Origin: Plantago elongata | Lineage: Eukaryota > Streptophyta > Magnoliopsida > Lamiales > Plantaginaceae | Reading direction: 5' to 3' | DNA length: 39,121 bases | NCBI GenBank assembly: GCA_036897095.1 | Contig: JAYMSP010000911.1 | Span: 1-39,121 of the forward strand | Shown: in pieces, positions 10,811-37,080 of the stretch | Layout of the letters: the number at the start of each line of letters is the position of its first letter | How positions within the stretch are numbered: the first letter of the stretch is position 1 | Position numbers and translations under genes: made by a program | The notes under the pieces: model-generated | The model's input: the letters and a program-made list of their open reading frames with translations, nothing else | Told to the model about the DNA's origin: nothing | Database searches by the model: none

Positions 10811-11409
10811 GTTGGGCCCTTGAGTCACCGATGCTTTTGAAGGAGGAAAGACCCGGATGCACCTTCACACGCACCCGTCTGGCTCCACCAGGAGCCGGAT
10901 CGTGAGTTCAAGGGTGTCTAGGGCTGAGTATAATCTTTTTGGACCAGAATCATGTTCTTTTTGGTCAGGTCCAAATAAAATCTGAAACAGAAGAGGCCCA
11001 ACTCAATTGGGCATCTGTTCAGATTACAACTCTTCGAGTTGGGCCTTGGGGTATCCATGCATTTGAAGGAGGGATGACCTAAATGCACCTTCACACGTAC
11101 CCGTCTGGCTCCGTCAGGAGCCGGATCGTGGGTTCAAGGGTTCACGGGTCGCGGTCTAGGGCTGAGTATAATCTTTTTGGGTCAGAATCATATTTTGTTT
11201 GGTCAGACCCAAATAAAATCTGTAAACAGAAGAGGCCCTACTCGGTTGGGCTTGTAGTGAACGAATATGTTCGTTCGCTAAACGGATTTAAACTTTCGTT
11301 CAGAGGATGTGTCTGAATAGAAAAACTTGAAAGTTGTGTCTATTTGAATTTTTGTCTCTGCAGGGACTTGTTCGCAAAAGACCGCATCTGTTCAGATTGC
11401 AACTCTTTC
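10811..11409. repeat. Two tandem copies of a roughly 227-bp LTR-like repeat; second copy interrupted
   Basis: Copy A (10811-11037) and copy B (11038-11409) share GTTGGGCC starts, the segment CACCCGTCTGGCTCC-like, GTCTAGGGCTGAGTATAATC, and the same end (CATCTGTTCAGATT...CAACTCTT). Copy B carries about 130 bp of extra DNA (about 11252-11383) just before that end. A TATAAATA and a run of 13 C (11424-11436) follow. The organisation suggests the LTR of a retrotransposon with internal tandem repeats, but I saw no gag-pol, primer-binding site or matching second LTR, so the class is uncertain. Confidence 0.6.
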
Positions 11410-11705
11410 TAATTATAAATAAGCCCCCCCCCCCCCTAATCGAATTCAACGCACCAATCCAATTATTTCTTCCTTCTCTCTTTTTCTCTATAGCCTGAAG
11501 CATCCTTTGTTATAATAGTTTGCAGAGTTCATGTTCGAGTGCTTCAACACTAACTCAAATACTGAGATTCTATCTTGGGAGACTATTTGCAATAAACAGT
11601 GAGCACCAGAGCGGGGCAAATACAGTCTTGAGGAATACGGCCCAGCCTTTGCTCAGCAGTCTAATCTACATTCTGCCCCTTTCGATACACTACCACCACG
11701 CAACA

Positions 11706-11770
11706 GCAACCATATCATAAACTCTAATGATTGGCAGTGTGTAATAAGAAGCCTTGTAAAGGTTGTTTAT
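11706..11770 (+). repeat. Copy of the RLK2 3' flanking sequence
   Basis: GCAACCATATCATAAACTCT here is identical to the start of the matching block at about 17383. Similarity continues for roughly 55-60 bp with small indels. In RLK2 this block lies about 60 bp after the stop codon, so this is the far flank of another, otherwise lost, RLK duplicate. Confidence 0.65.
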
Positions 11771-12784
11771 TCTTGTTTTCTTGGTAGCTTTTTTATCATC
11801 TTTATGTGAACTTACATGTCAGAGAGTTTCCAAATTTTACCTCAAGCTCAATAGAATGGTTGATTATTTCATATGGGGATAGCTCTGGATCAGCTACAGA
11901 GCTTCTTTAGATATGTAGAAGCATAGTTGACAAAATTAAAAGGCCAACTGGATTGTCTACAACTTGGAACAGTCTATCCTATGCTACTGATTTGCTGTTT
12001 AACTGAAACTCATATTTTACCACTAGGCTCAAACGGAAAAGGTAGCAAGGTATCGAGTTCAAGTCGTATGATTGTAAGAGTGCCAATGGGAGAACCGTCC
12101 CTTTAAGTCCAGTCGTGTTCAGCCGTATTAGTATCAATATGCAACGGATACTGGTGGGAAACCTAAAAAGAAAGTAAACACTTACCGGAAGCATGGGACA
12201 GGAGGAGCATTGAAGTCTTGGGATTTAATTGGTTGGCTGACTCTCTTAATAACGCCGTGTTTGAACACACACCTGTACCTCATACAGTTGACTATACAAC
12301 TATACATACAAGTATAACTCATTCATAATTAATGCAATCATGCAAGATTTGGAAGATAGCTTGATAGTTGATTGCTGCTGTTTCAATCCACAACGTAGCT
12401 GTAGCGATTTGCCGATTCATAATGTATTATACGTTGTAAAGGGCAGCACATAAAGCACGTAGTACAAGTGTGGCATAGCACATAAAACGTCATGATTCCT
12501 TACAGGTCCGTATCATATCCAAAACTTGATGTTCAGTAACGTCTCTGTCAACATTCAATCTTGCTAGCTTATAATTCCAATCCTAAATAGTGTTATATAG
12601 CTAGGTAATACACTGCAGACAGAGACACTTCCATAATAATGTGGATAGTACAGGAACAACCTGAGTCCTGCTAGCCTGGAAATTTATGCAAGTCTAAGCC
12701 ATCATGTTTTCCAGTATTGGAACAATTTCATCTAAAATAATGAAGTTACAGAGAAGGGAAAGGAAGTAAAAATGGAGCAAAGAA
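11771..12784. other. Intergenic region without a recognisable gene
   Basis: No coding region, RNA or clear repeat was identified on either strand. The open stretch near 11979-12194 on the minus strand has no family signature. Confidence 0.4.
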
Positions 12785-13111
12785 CACTACAACAAAATAG
12801 GCCTTTAGTGATGCATTAAAATTAAGACGGTTAATTTTGTAAGGGCTTAAGGTTAGGGTAAATCAGATTAACAATTTTGTGTTTACTTTTTTTTTAATTT
12901 CCTAACACTTTCGGGGACGGTTATAAGCGTCGTAAAAACTTTTTAGAACGGAAATTTTATGCATAAACTTAAACACAACGCCTCTTTTAGAGACGGAAGT
13001 CCGTCGGTATTAGCCGTCGCCGATGAGATTAGCGACGGATTTTTATGATAATAACCGTCGATGAGATTAGCGACGGTTACGGTAGCCGTCGCTAAAAGCC
13101 TGTTTTGTTGG
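12785..13111. mobile_element. CACTA-type (En/Spm) non-autonomous element
   Basis: The left end is CACTACAACAAAATAGGCC, the canonical plant CACTA terminus. The right end reverse-complements to CAACAAAACAGGCTTTTAGC, matching the left end after its first four bases; the terminal CACT is not preserved on the right. The subterminal sequence contains repeated GCGACGG/CCGTCGC motifs, including two copies of CGATGAGATTAGCGACGG. There is no transposase. At about 327 bp it is a MITE-like derivative. Confidence 0.8.
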
Positions 13112-13724
13112 AAATCAAAGTTTTCAACAGAGACAAACAGAGATTGCTAGCATTCAAATATTCAACCATTAGTCCATTAGTCTTTAACAAATCCAACAAA
13201 ATAGCTTCAACAAATCAATCTAAATTTCTAATGAGACCAAACATGTTCAGACGAACAGTTCCGAGCACAATATGCGCACATACTCTTCTGTTCTAGCTTT
13301 TTGCTCGTGCATCTTGTTCACCATTTGAAGGCAGCGGCAGTTACAAGTATGCAGCTCTAATCCTGCTCCAAAAAGCGAGTCACAAATCTTGATTCTGAAT
13401 TGGTCGCTCTTTGGGGTAAATAATTATCTGCATAAATCATATTGAGGAGTTTGATATCAGTAGGAACGAATGGCGAATTGAGATCCTTGTAATAACTCAG
13501 TAATCTCGGTTAAAGAACAGGCCAACAACTTGAGCTGTTATCGATCCAACTCACCTCAAACTGTTGATTCGTCATCCTATAGACACGCCCCTATACTAAT
13601 TATAGACTACTACTAATGGAAGAAGAAAGAAAACTAAAAAAATTACTCCAAGCTTTGACATTGACATTTAAGTTAAGTATATAGACAATTTGTACAGAAA
13701 AACTTCCATTTCCCCACAAAGCAC
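13112..13724. other. Region upstream of the RLK2 pseudogene
   Basis: No supported gene. The segment 13300-13560 is less AT-rich than its surroundings and, on the minus strand, gives short gene-like peptide stretches interrupted by stops. It may be a captured or decayed gene fragment, but I do not recognise a family. The block around 13670-13690 (AAGTATATAGAC) could be the TATA region of RLK2. Confidence 0.35.
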
Positions 13725-16700
13725 TTGAGAATATATCTGAACCTTCCAACCATGCACTTCATCAAACAAACACATCTCATCACCATTCTATGTCTCTTCT
13801 GCCTCTATCTTTTCAATCTGGCCTCTTGTATGACACGCCAAAACGCAACTGATTTTGCAGCTCTGATGGCCGTCAAATCCGAACTCCTACTTGACACCAA
13901 TAACATACTCTCCACCAACTGGACCTCCAAAACGCATTACTGCGGTTGGTTCGGTATCACATGTTTCAATCGTAGAGTAACAAAACTTGTGCTCTCCGGG
14001 TTGACTCTTGGGGGCAAACTGTCTCCACAAATTGCCAACTTGACTTACCTTGAGGTGCTTGATCTCGAGTGAACCAACTGAGTGGATTTCTGCCAAGCGA
14101 ATTGGAATCCCTGCAACATCTCAGGATTCTGATACTGTGGAACAACTCTCTTCATGGAGGCATTCCCTCAAATTTGAGCAGGTGTCACAAACTCCGGACA
14201 CTGACATTGGCGCAGGTAACCTCATTGCAGGTTCCATACCAGAGGAGCTTGGTTCCTTGACCAATCTTGGAGCTTTGGGCCTTCACGACAACAGCCTTAC
14301 AGGTAACATTCCAGCTTCATTCGGTAATTTTTCAAAATTAAAGGCGTTCTATCTGGATAAGAATGATTTAGAAGGAGCCATTCCATCAGAGCTCGGGAAG
14401 CTGACCGGACTCATAAATCTGAAGATCAATGGTAATCATCTAAACGGCTCGATACCTTCTTCAATCTCTAACTTTTTAAAATTGGAACAACTGGACCTTT
14501 CTGGAAATGAGTTATCAGGCCAATTGCCGAAGGACCTAGGAGAAGGAATGCCAAACATTGAACAACTTTACTTGTTTAGTAATCAACATAGGTGGAAAAA
14601 TCCCAGCATCTTTATTAATGCTACAAGGCTTAGATATCTGTTCTTGTATAAGAACGATCTTGAGGGAGAGATACCAAATGAATTCAGTAGGTTCGCGAAT
14701 ATGCCGGTTTTCGAATTTGGAACAGATCGAATCTCAGGTAAAATTCCAGATGGACTGTTCAATATCACATCACTTGAAGGTTTAGATACAAGACAAAATT
14801 ACCTCACTGGAAATCTTCCACCTGATCTAGGCACTAGGCTTCCAAATCTTGAAAACATTATCCTGTACGACAACCAGTTTAGCGGAGAGATACCCCCTTC
14901 CATATGCAATGCCACAAAACTCATTATTCTTGATTTTTCGAACAATAGCTTTCGCGGACCTGTCCCAATGATGCTTGGAAATCTAGTAGATCTCGCGTTT
15001 CTGGACCTGGCTGGAAATTCACTCACTAACAATCCTGCTTCCACCCATCTTGAATTCCTAAAATCACTAGTGAACTGTCGAAATTTGCAGTATCTGGAAC
15101 TTTCAGATAACCCACTGAATGCCAACATACCAGAATCCGTTGGCAATTTGTCCATCAGCATTGAACGTATCAGCGCCAGATCTTGTGGGCTAAAGGGTCG
15201 AATACCACAAGGTTTCGGAAACTTGAACGGATTGACTTTTCTTATCCTAGGTTCAAACAATCTACAAGGTTCTGTACCTTTATCATTTGCAGGCTTGCAG
15301 TTAATAGAACTCCTTGATTTGTCAGATAACAGATTCGAAGGACCTGTTCCTACTGTGTTATGTAGCATACACATTTTGGGATATATGGATCTGAGTGGAA
15401 ACAATTTTTCAGGCTCATTTTCATCATGCTTTCAGAGTCTAACTCAACTGGTGAGAATTTATCTTGCAGCTAAGAAGCTGAATTCCACTGTACCCTTGGG
15501 TTTTTGGCACTTGGAGAATGTTCAAGTACTGAACTTGTCCAGAAACATTCTATATGGCACTATATCAGAAGTCGGAAACTTAAAGGCCATCAATAACATT
15601 GACCTATCTTCTAATAAGTTCTCAGGTGAAATCCCAAACTCCATAGGGTCCCTTCAACGCGTACTGTCAGTTAATATGTTGCGTAATGATTTTCAAGGTC
15701 CGATGCCGATTAGCTTGAGCTATCTGATAGTGATTCAATCTTTAGATCTATCATCAAACGCCCTCTCCGGTGACATCCCTGCATCCCTTGGATCACTTCG
15801 AGATCTCCGGTATCTCAATCTTTCTTTCAATAGTTTACAAGGAGAAATTCCAAGTACAGGAGTTTTCACAAATATCACCTTTCAAAGTTTGATGGGAAAT
15901 CCAAACCTGTGTGGAGCTCCAAACTTGAGTTTTTCTTTGTGCTCACCACCTCAAGCCTCTCAACTAAGGAAACGAAGAACGTCTTCTGTTCTGAAGATCA
16001 CCGTTCCTATTGCTGGAACAGTTCTGTTAGTTTTTACAATGGTTCTTTTGTGGATAAAATTTTCGAAAGGAAAATCAAAAAATTCAACTCAATCAGAAAT
16101 CTCTATGGTGGAACATCGAATGATCACCTATCATGAACTCGTACGAGCTACAGAAAGTTTCAGCTTGGCAAAAGTTTTGGGAGAAGGAAGTTCTGGGATG
16201 GTTTATAAGGGCGAGCTCTCTGATGGAACTGTCACAGCCATCAAAGTTTTCAATATGCAGCATGTGAAGGCTCTCAAAAATTTTGATGCAGAATGTGAAG
16301 TGTTTAGGAATGTTCGACACAGGAACCTCGTAAAAATAATCTCCACTTGCACAAATTTAGAGTTCAAGGCCATGATTCTAGAGTTTATGTCTAATGGAAG
16401 CCTAGACATGCAGCTGCATTCGCAGAGAAGCTCACTGAGCCTCGTTGAAAGGTTGGATATCACGACAGATGTGGCATTGGGTATGGAATACCTCCATCAT
16501 GAGTACGAAGTGCCAATTGTGCACTGTGATCTGAAGCCAGGTAATGTTCTTCTGAATGAGAATATGACGGCTAATGTTGCAGATTTTGGAATCTCCAAAA
16601 TATTAGCTCAAGATCAAGAATTCGTCCAAACAAACACTCTTGGAACGATCGTTTACATGGCTCTAGGTAACATGGGTAATCTTTAACTCAATATAGTATA

Positions 16701-17323
16701 TTTCCGTTGCTTGACTATCTAAACAAAAACATTTGATGAAAGTACTTTGAACAACTATGCCTTCTCCTAACCGAGACCATAATGATGCTTGTACTCCAAA
16801 ATATTCTAGTTTTATCTGCACTTGGTGTTCTTGATAAAGGAAAAGGAGTATCATGATGTTTGTACTCCAGAACTATGAACTACTATATCTTCTCCTGACC
16901 AAGAGTGTTTTGCAAACAGAATACAGTTTAGATGGGCATGCATCCACGAAAGGCGATGTTTACAGTTTTGTGATTTTGTTGCTTGAGACGTTCACAGGGA
17001 AGAGGCCAACGGATGATATGTTTAATGAAGGCTTAAGCTTGCATCAATGGGTACATCAAGCATTCCCTGATGCACTGGTAGAGGTTCTTGATTCCAATTT
17101 GTTTGTCGACATAAATTCTTCCAATGAAGGCAGCCCTGCCCCGATAAACAGGAATCAGCAACACTTTGAAGACATACTCGTGTCAATCATTCAGGTGGCT
17201 TTTCTGTGTCTGAAAGAGGTACCTGAGGAGCGGATTCATATGAAAACTGTTGTAGCACATCTAAATAAAATCAGGGCCGAATTGAAGAAAAAAGCTACAA
17301 ATAATGCTAGAAGATCAACCTAG
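13725..17323 (+). pseudogene. LRR receptor-like kinase, subfamily XII, nearly full length but frameshifted
   Basis: A paralogue of RLK1 with signal peptide (MHFIKQ... or the upstream Met), LRR N-cap (YCGWFGITC), about 25 LRRs, a transmembrane segment and a kinase (P-loop GEGSSG, HCDLKPGN, DFG). Exon boundaries equivalent to RLK1 join 16666 to 16920 across an intron whose position, inside APE, is conserved. It is broken. Near 14066-14072 about 1 nt is missing, and near 14205-14216 about 2 nt are gained, so LRRs 2-4 run through three frames with a stop at 14070-14072. A further self-compensating +1/-1 pair (about 14588-14615) garbles one LRR. The kinase has IVYMALE for IGYIAPE and YSFVIL for YSFGIL, hitting conserved positions. 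No GT-AG splice that I tried restores the N-terminus. Sequencing error could explain a single frameshift, but not the full set. A truncated, soluble or inactive product remains conceivable. Confidence 0.85.
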
Positions 17324-17752
17324 CTAGCCTTATGTCTGTCGAATAATTAATTGGTTCATGTACTCTGGTCTCATATTTTGAGGCAACCATATCATAAACT
17401 CTAATAATTTGTAGTGTGCGTAATAAGACAGTGATGGTTATTTCACTAAGTTTACATTCTGGTGGTTGAAAATTTGTTGTCATAAGCAGACCTTTTTTGT
17501 GATTACTATCATTCTCATTCCTAAGTGGTAGACTCTACCTTATTTGCTTAGTCTTCTTACTTTAGTGACTGATGAAGCATTAACTACGACCACTGCGAAA
17601 ACACAGATAATGGAATGGAGTTTTTGTCACAGCTTATGGATTGGCCCAAACACAAATATAGTTGAAATGAGCTTATTTCATTAGGATCTCCAGATTACAA
17701 AGAGAACAAAAAGAAAGAAAAAACAAGGCCATTATTATTAATTCATTATATT
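17324..17752. other. 3' flank of RLK2 and 3' region of the nsLTP gene
   Basis: The block at 17383-17440 is the 3' flank shared with 11706-11770. The part from about 17640 to 17752 is probably the 3' UTR of the minus-strand lipid-transfer gene. No other gene is visible. Confidence 0.4.
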
Positions 17753-18037
17753 TTAACAAGAAGGTGCAGGGACACCACAGGTGGTAGCGACCTTCTTAGC
17801 ATTAGGAGAGTCTATGAGCGCACTGAAAATTGGGTTTTTGTGGTACTCACAAAAGCAGGGAACTTGGGCCTTCAACTTGTCGCAACACTCTTTCGATGGA
17901 TTTGCTCCCTTTTCCATGGCCTCGAGGCATGAGGTTAACTCCATAGGGTTGCAGTCCACTGCAATAGCGTTCTGTACCTCCATCACTAGTACAGCAAACA
18001 AGCACAACATAGTAATGCAGGCCACATCTGATTTCAT
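17753..18037 (-). CDS. Type-2 non-specific lipid-transfer protein (7-kDa nsLTP), secreted
   Basis: The single exon encodes 94 residues: a hydrophobic signal peptide (about 1-26, ending QNAIA before VDC) and a mature domain of about 68 residues. All eight cysteines are present in the eight-cysteine-motif order C-X7-C-X13-CC-X8-CXC-X23-C-X6-C, with Phe as the central residue of CXC. This spacing is that of nsLTP2 rather than nsLTP1. Such proteins bind lipids in a hydrophobic tunnel in the apoplast and take part in cuticle, suberin or defence functions; the specific role cannot be told from sequence. The start is the first Met before the signal peptide. A TATATTT-like core-promoter string lies near 18100. 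Confidence 0.93.
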   Translation of the reverse strand: MKSDVACITMLCLFAVLVMEVQNAIAVDCNPMELTSCLEAMEKGANPSKECCDKLKAQVPCFCEYHKNPIFSALIDSPNAKKVATTCGVPAPSC

Positions 18038-19078
18038 CTTCTTCAGATTGTTAAGATTTGAAAGAAAGAAATGTGTTTGTGTGAGTTTGTAACAAGTGAA
18101 ATATAAGATTTTCCTGATTTTGAAGGATTGCAGGGCATGGTTTTTGTAGGAATAAAAGTGAGTTAAGATAAGAAACCCACTTATGTAACTTGGAGTTTAT
18201 TATTAAGTGAGTCATACAAAAATAACCAAAAAGTTTTAGCCTGTACAATTTACCTATCCAAATGTCTTGTACATGACTTTGAGTTGTTGGCTTGTTGCCA
18301 TAACTCAAATGCTCCAAAGTATTTAGTCCGTGAATTATACATATCCAAGTGTCATGTTGTATATGTCTTCAACTAACTTGTTTTTCCTTTTAAGATTCAC
18401 AAATAATTAGTTCGTGTAACCTATATTATAGATAGTGTTAAGCGAGTTGTCGCAAAGATATTGATGCATGAACCAACATTATTGTGAGTGTCACATTGAA
18501 AGTTGAGTATGGGTTTAGAGATCTTCTGTTTCTATGTTAGAGATTGTGTTCGGATTTCTATGTTAGAAGTTGTTTGGGTTTCTATGATCTCTTATTCCCT
18601 ATCTCGCCTTGCAATAGTGGAAATACTCAGTCTTGGTTACAATTGATCGCCACTGCTGCATCTGCTAATCAGACAACCGGTTTGCTTCTGAAGTGCAGAA
18701 GCATTCGCACCATGGACGTGTTAACACACCAGGCATTTGATGAATAGGTGTAGTGGTAAACAGGTACGATGTGAATTGTGGTCAAAATCGAAAACCAAGC
18801 GGTGCTTTAGTTATCAGGGTGAGGCAGTATTCATGAAGTACAAACACATTTGTTGATCATTTATATATATGCTCTATAACTTGTCCAAATCTGGTGTTTA
18901 CAAACATAAATAAGCCGAGAATATATAAACACTGCAGTTACAACAGTAAATGAGCAGAGACCGGTTCACAGTTTACAAGACATGATATATATGCAGAATG
19001 TCTAAAGCAGGTAAACACAACATTTATCTAGTTAGTTTGTCGAGCTGAGCCTCCATCATCTGAAGCGAAGTTGCTGTC
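18038..19078. other. nsLTP promoter region and downstream flank of PICKLE
   Basis: No further gene is supported. An open stretch at 18544-18747 on the plus strand has no domain signature. The part from about 18840 to 19078 is probably the 3' UTR of the minus-strand PICKLE gene. Confidence 0.4.
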
Positions 19079-34832
<15,754 letters not shown>

Positions 34833-35200
34833 TCCTGCAAAAAACACATGCAAACACTCAAACACGCCCAAACAAATCAAAATAAAACACCGTAAATCCG
34901 AAATCCGAAAAGGAAGGGTTTCGCCGTTTCACGGAAATTGAAACGGAGACGAATCGAGTGTTTATAATTGGAGCATCAGGTAGAAATGAATAGTCGTGCA
35001 TGATGCAAATGGTGGTCAGGTGGTGAGGTTACCTGGCAGAGTTAAACGTAATTCTCCAAAACGGAAATGGAGCAAAGAAGAGAGATTAAGCTGCGAAGGA
35101 AAGCGACTGTGGAGTGACAGAAGTGTATGAAATTTGGCCCGATTTTGCAGCAAAAATGGTGCGCAGGAAATTTAGGGACAAAACAAATACTACCAGATTG
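34833..35200 (-). other. PKL: PICKLE 5' leader with intron (35032-34835)
   Basis: On the minus strand TCTGCCAG is followed by the donor GTAACC (at 35032), and the acceptor TTTTTTGCAG ends at 34835, two bases before the ATG. The upstream leader exon is roughly 35033 to 35200; its 5' limit is not determinable. A leader intron ending next to the start codon supports the ATG at 34830-34832. Confidence 0.65.
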
Positions 35201-35286
35201 TACTTTGGTTTTCGACCCCTTTAAAATATGAAAGGGAATAGAAGAATAGGTTGATGATGACTGATGACGATTGGATAATTTGTACA

Positions 35287-35351
35287 TGGGCCGGGTTGAC
35301 TCTGTATCTCAGATTCTCAGGTCTGTCTTAGGGTAGGCCCATACATGGGCT
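35287..35351 (-). promoter_or_regulatory. Site II-like boxes upstream of PICKLE
   Basis: TGGGCC (35287-35292), GGCCCA (35336-35341) and TGGGCT (35346-35351) cluster just upstream of the probable PICKLE transcript start. Such TGGGCY boxes are typical of genes active in dividing cells. Motif evidence only. Confidence 0.45.
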
Positions 35352-36507
35352 TGTGACTGAACGGTCGTATTTCGTCGGAGGACGAGTGTACTTCGTCGGA
35401 GGAACTTTTAATGAATGCTTTCGCTGGTATGAATTGGTACATAAAGCATTTCTATGTTCTTGATGCATGTGCATAAATCGAAAGATATTTAGTAAATAAG
35501 ATGCATAAATGCATTGAACTATAGCGATGTGGATTTTCATGTGTTTAAGATAGGTGTAGGATGAGAAGATCGATATGATAATCATAAATGTTATAGCACA
35601 GTTTAAATATTGACGAATTCATTGTTCAAATGGGGTTGGAGTTTGATTAATGAATCGATCTCCTGAGAGACGTAGAATAAAAGAGACAATAAGAACTTTA
35701 AAAAATTATTATACTGTTAATTTTACAAGCAGGATCGACCCGTGAATAATTTTCCTTAAAAAAACTCAAGCAACCATGGTTGTTCGTTTGGAGCACCGAG
35801 TAAAGCTCACTCCTACTTCCAACAAGCTCTACTCGATGTTATTGGTTGTACATGGTTGTGCGATGAATGGAGCTCCAAAACTCCGTCCATGGAAATTTTG
35901 AAATGAAGAAGGAAAAATATTTTATATCCAATCTCGTTCTATATTGGTGTTCGATTGCTTTCCATTCATCCATATGTCATGTAAAGTAAGGTGGACTAAA
36001 ACGTTATCATATTCATCTAGTTCTACGTGGAATTTTGTTTAATTAGTTCAATTATAGCGATTATATATTTCACTGTTGTTTTTGCATGTGGACCTCATAT
36101 GTTTTCATTGAATCTTATCCGTTCTACAAAATTTTATATGTCACATGCAACTCAATATATTACTAAAAAATGAAGCTTACCCAAACCCAACAAATTATAA
36201 ACAATGGAGTATCAAACTTTCACACAAATTAATGACACATTTGACCACTAAAAATTACTCCACGTTTCTCCACCTTTTTAATATATTATCGATACTTTAT
36301 TTTTTCACATATAACTTTAAGCTAACCTCAATCAGTGTATGAAGTTTTCTGAGACGAATGGAGTATAATTAAAAATTCAAATTTTCTTTTCTTTTTAAAT
36401 ATATATTTAAATTCGCCAAGATGAATTATAAAATAAAAACATAGATAAGAGATAGGAGGATAAGAAGGGAAAGGGAAAAAGATCAAGGCTTGAAAAAGGT
36501 AAAATAA
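35352..36507. other. AT-rich intergenic region
   Basis: No gene is recognisable. The end of the region near 36344-36365 (GAGACGAATGGAGTAT) resembles a Stowaway right terminus, but I could not pair it with a left end. Confidence 0.35.
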
Positions 36508-36581
36508 TGACTTCGTCCGGGTCCAAACAGGAGACTTTAAGTGTGTTAGACTAACGTGATAACCAACTACACCACAAAACC
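36508..36581 (-). pseudogene. Degenerate tRNA-Val (AAC) copy
   Basis: The 74-nt minus-strand sequence begins GGTTTTGTGGTGTAGTTGG and continues through an anticodon loop containing CTAACAC (anticodon AAC). It is close to the plant tRNA-Val(AAC) consensus over its whole length. The T-arm reads GTTTGGACC where functional tRNAs have GTTCGAACC, losing the invariant C56 and A58, and the anticodon stem has a mismatch. It is therefore probably a dead copy. There is no A tail, so it looks like a decayed gene rather than a SINE. Confidence 0.8.
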
Positions 36582-36856
36582 AGTTGTTAGTCATCAGATA
36601 TCTTGTTAGTAGGAATTATTGTAATCCATCTACCCTCGAATGCCCTGGTAGAATGTAATAAAACTGCAAAAAGTGATGTGCTCTCTCAACACGCCACAAG
36701 AAAATTATTCGTTAGAGATTAAACCAACGATAAATTTATTTGGATGTATTTTTAACATTTAATTAGATCATTATGTTTTTTTTTCTAATGAGGGAGCTAG
36801 ATTAGTAATCGATATTCTGATTGGTTGAATGAAGAATCATCGTCTCAAAAAATCTA

Positions 36857-37080
36857 TCTATATGATAAAATTGATGGTTTAATTTAAAGAGGAATTATGC
36901 CACATAAGCAAATTTTGAAGTGGCATTTTGAAGTCCAAAACAATTGGTTTATTAATTATGCTATTTTCATGAAAAAAAATCTACCATTTCAAATTTTAAT
37001 TCCCAAAAATTTTGTTAATTAATCAGCCCAACATAATTATATTTTCACAAAATGCATTCAAATTAATTAGGAAGCCTTCA
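36857..37080 (+). mobile_element. Helitron-like 5' terminus, copy 1
   Basis: It begins TCTATATGATAAAATTGATG, similar to the TC(T)-starting, TATAATAAA-rich 5' ends of plant Helitrons, followed by a segment (ATGCCACATAAGCAA, GGCATTTT) that recurs at 37900. No 3' CTRR hairpin end was identified, so the element's extent is unknown. Confidence 0.4.

Noticed and set aside
13300-13560. Possible captured gene fragment on the minus strand
   Set aside because: Short peptide stretches look gene-like, but stops interrupt them and no family could be named; kept only as a note on the region.
14050-14240. Possible splicing that would rescue RLK2 across its frameshifts
   Set aside because: The available GT donors (for example GTGAAC at 14069) and the acceptors ending CGCAG or TTGCAG give a wrong phase or an immediate stop; no combination keeps the LRR register.
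18544-18747. 67-codon open frame on the plus strand
   Set aside because: No family signature, no promoter or splice context; it may be a decayed fragment but cannot be supported as a gene.
36344-36365. Stowaway-like right terminus
   Set aside because: No matching left terminus or TA-bounded partner was found nearby.
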